Position numbers and translations under genes: made by a program
Assembly (NCBI RefSeq): GCF_001908205.1
Contig: NZ_LGHL01000241.1
Location: 1-44,454, forward strand
From: Bradyrhizobium sp. NAS80.1
GTDB taxonomy: Bacteria; Pseudomonadota; Alphaproteobacteria; Rhizobiales; Xanthobacteraceae
Direction of reading: 5' to 3'
DNA length: 44,454 nucleotides
In this document: piece after piece, positions 44,220-44,454 of the stretch
Numbering within the stretch: the stretch's first letter is position 1
Layout of the letters: every line of letters starts with the position of its first letter
Notes under the pieces: generated by a model
Databases searched by the model: none
Seen by the model: only the letters and a program-made list of their open reading frames with translations
Told to the model about the DNA's origin: nothing

Positions 44220-44281
44220 GCCGAACACGAGTTCGGCGTTAACCACCGCTAACGGTTCTCGTCGAAGCGAAATCGCTTCGA
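44220..44281. promoter_or_regulatory. Cluster of strong palindromes before the right-end gene
   Basis: GCCGAAC-ACGA-GTTCGGC (44220-44237) and TCGAAGCGAAATCGCTTCGA (44262-44281; 9-nt arms, AA centre) are perfect inverted repeats, with GTTAACCACCGCTAACGGTT between them. They end about 55 nt before the ATG at 44337. They could be a terminator for upstream sequence plus an operator, or a structured 5' leader. Confidence 0.5.
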
Positions 44282-44336
44282 AGTTTCTTAAATTTTGCTG
44301 GGTACCTCTTCCAGGCATGGTGACCTGGGGAAAGAG

Positions 44337-44454
44337 ATGCGTAAGCGGGCCAAACGTGGAAAGGCAGAGACGCTCGCAATACCGATGGCCGGGAGAGTTG
44401 CAATTGGCGCCGTGGCCGTCGCCGTCGTGGGGTACAGTTTGCTGTCTCGCCCGG
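44337..44454 (+). CDS. Start of a membrane-anchored protein, cut by window end
   Basis: An open frame from ATG 44337, preceded by GGGGAAAGAG, running off the window after 39 codons. It begins MRKRAKRGKAETLAIPMAGR, strongly basic, then a single hydrophobic segment (VAIGAVAVAVVGYSLLS). This is a typical cytoplasmic basic tail plus an N-terminal signal anchor. No family can be named from so short a piece. An overlapping ATG at 44317 in another frame has no ribosome-binding site. Confidence 0.5.
   Translation, partial: MRKRAKRGKAETLAIPMAGRVAIGAVAVAVVGYSLLSRP

Noticed and set aside
44239..44253. Possible second CtrA box (TTAA-CCACCGC-TAAC)
   Set aside because: The second half-site lacks the first T at the required spacing; too degenerate beside the perfect box at 34126.

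Overview
The window reads as chromosomal DNA of an alphaproteobacterium, most likely Bradyrhizobium or a close relative in the Nitrobacteraceae. The grounds are high GC and strong third-position GC, several branched-chain amino acid type (liv) ABC cassettes, a rhizobial LpsB/LpcC-type core mannosyltransferase, a perfect CtrA-type box, and intergenic palindromic repeats of kinds I recall as common in Bradyrhizobium. The genus is inferred from protein and repeat character, not from a database match. I saw no rRNA, tRNA, CRISPR array, intact insertion sequence or phage module.

Layout. 1-1929: gmd (5' end cut by the window) and fcl, the two steps from GDP-mannose to GDP-fucose. 1991-4440: a PaaK-like ligase (-) convergent with fcl, and an AGE-family sugar isomerase/epimerase (+). 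4507-11764 (-): a liv-type uptake operon (livG, acyl-CoA synthetase, livH, livM, binding protein, livF), interrupted by two palindromic repeats. 12099-16371: a Crp/Fnr-type regulator, an MFS transporter, a HEM4-domain protein, purU and a small lipoprotein. 16886-22704 (+): a second liv cassette (binding protein, livH, livM, livG, livF) followed 20 nt later by a short 'core' MetE-like methyltransferase. 22967-24679 (-): a secreted TPR-caspase protein. 24844-29008 (+): an HTH-SAM-methyltransferase fusion, metK and ahcY, i.e. the SAM/SAH part of the methyl cycle, with structured leaders. 29169-34051: a Baeyer-Villiger type monooxygenase, a YbfB/YjiJ-type MFS, a 4-oxalocrotonate tautomerase, an SDR and a divergent LysR regulator, probably a small catabolic or detoxification locus. 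34197-35425: a 51-residue protein behind a CtrA box, then an LpxO-like lipid A hydroxylase. 35554-38917: a TauE/SafE permease with a Spy-like periplasmic protein, an NTF2-like protein and an MHS-type MFS transporter. 39002-43853: a fumarylpyruvate-hydrolase-like enzyme, an MsbA-like ABC exporter, galE and lpsB. The last 600 bases hold repeat-like sequence, strong palindromes and the start of a membrane-anchored protein.

How the genes fit together. Three themes recur. Envelope polysaccharide and lipid A: gmd, fcl, possibly the AGE enzyme, lpxO, the MsbA-like exporter, galE and lpsB. Uptake and activation of organic acids or amino-acid-like compounds: two liv cassettes, an acyl-CoA synthetase and a PaaK-like ligase. 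One-carbon and methyl metabolism: purU, core-MetE, metK, ahcY and the HTH-methyltransferase. The most distinctive candidate system is the HTH-methyltransferase fusion next to metK and ahcY, where the metK start region can fold so that its Shine-Dalgarno sequence lies in a hairpin loop; I infer a possible SAM-responsive control circuit. Other sites of interest are a perfect CtrA box before a 51-residue gene, a PhaR-type palindrome before the Crp/Fnr gene, and a perfect TTTGTAC palindrome overlapping a promoter-like sequence.
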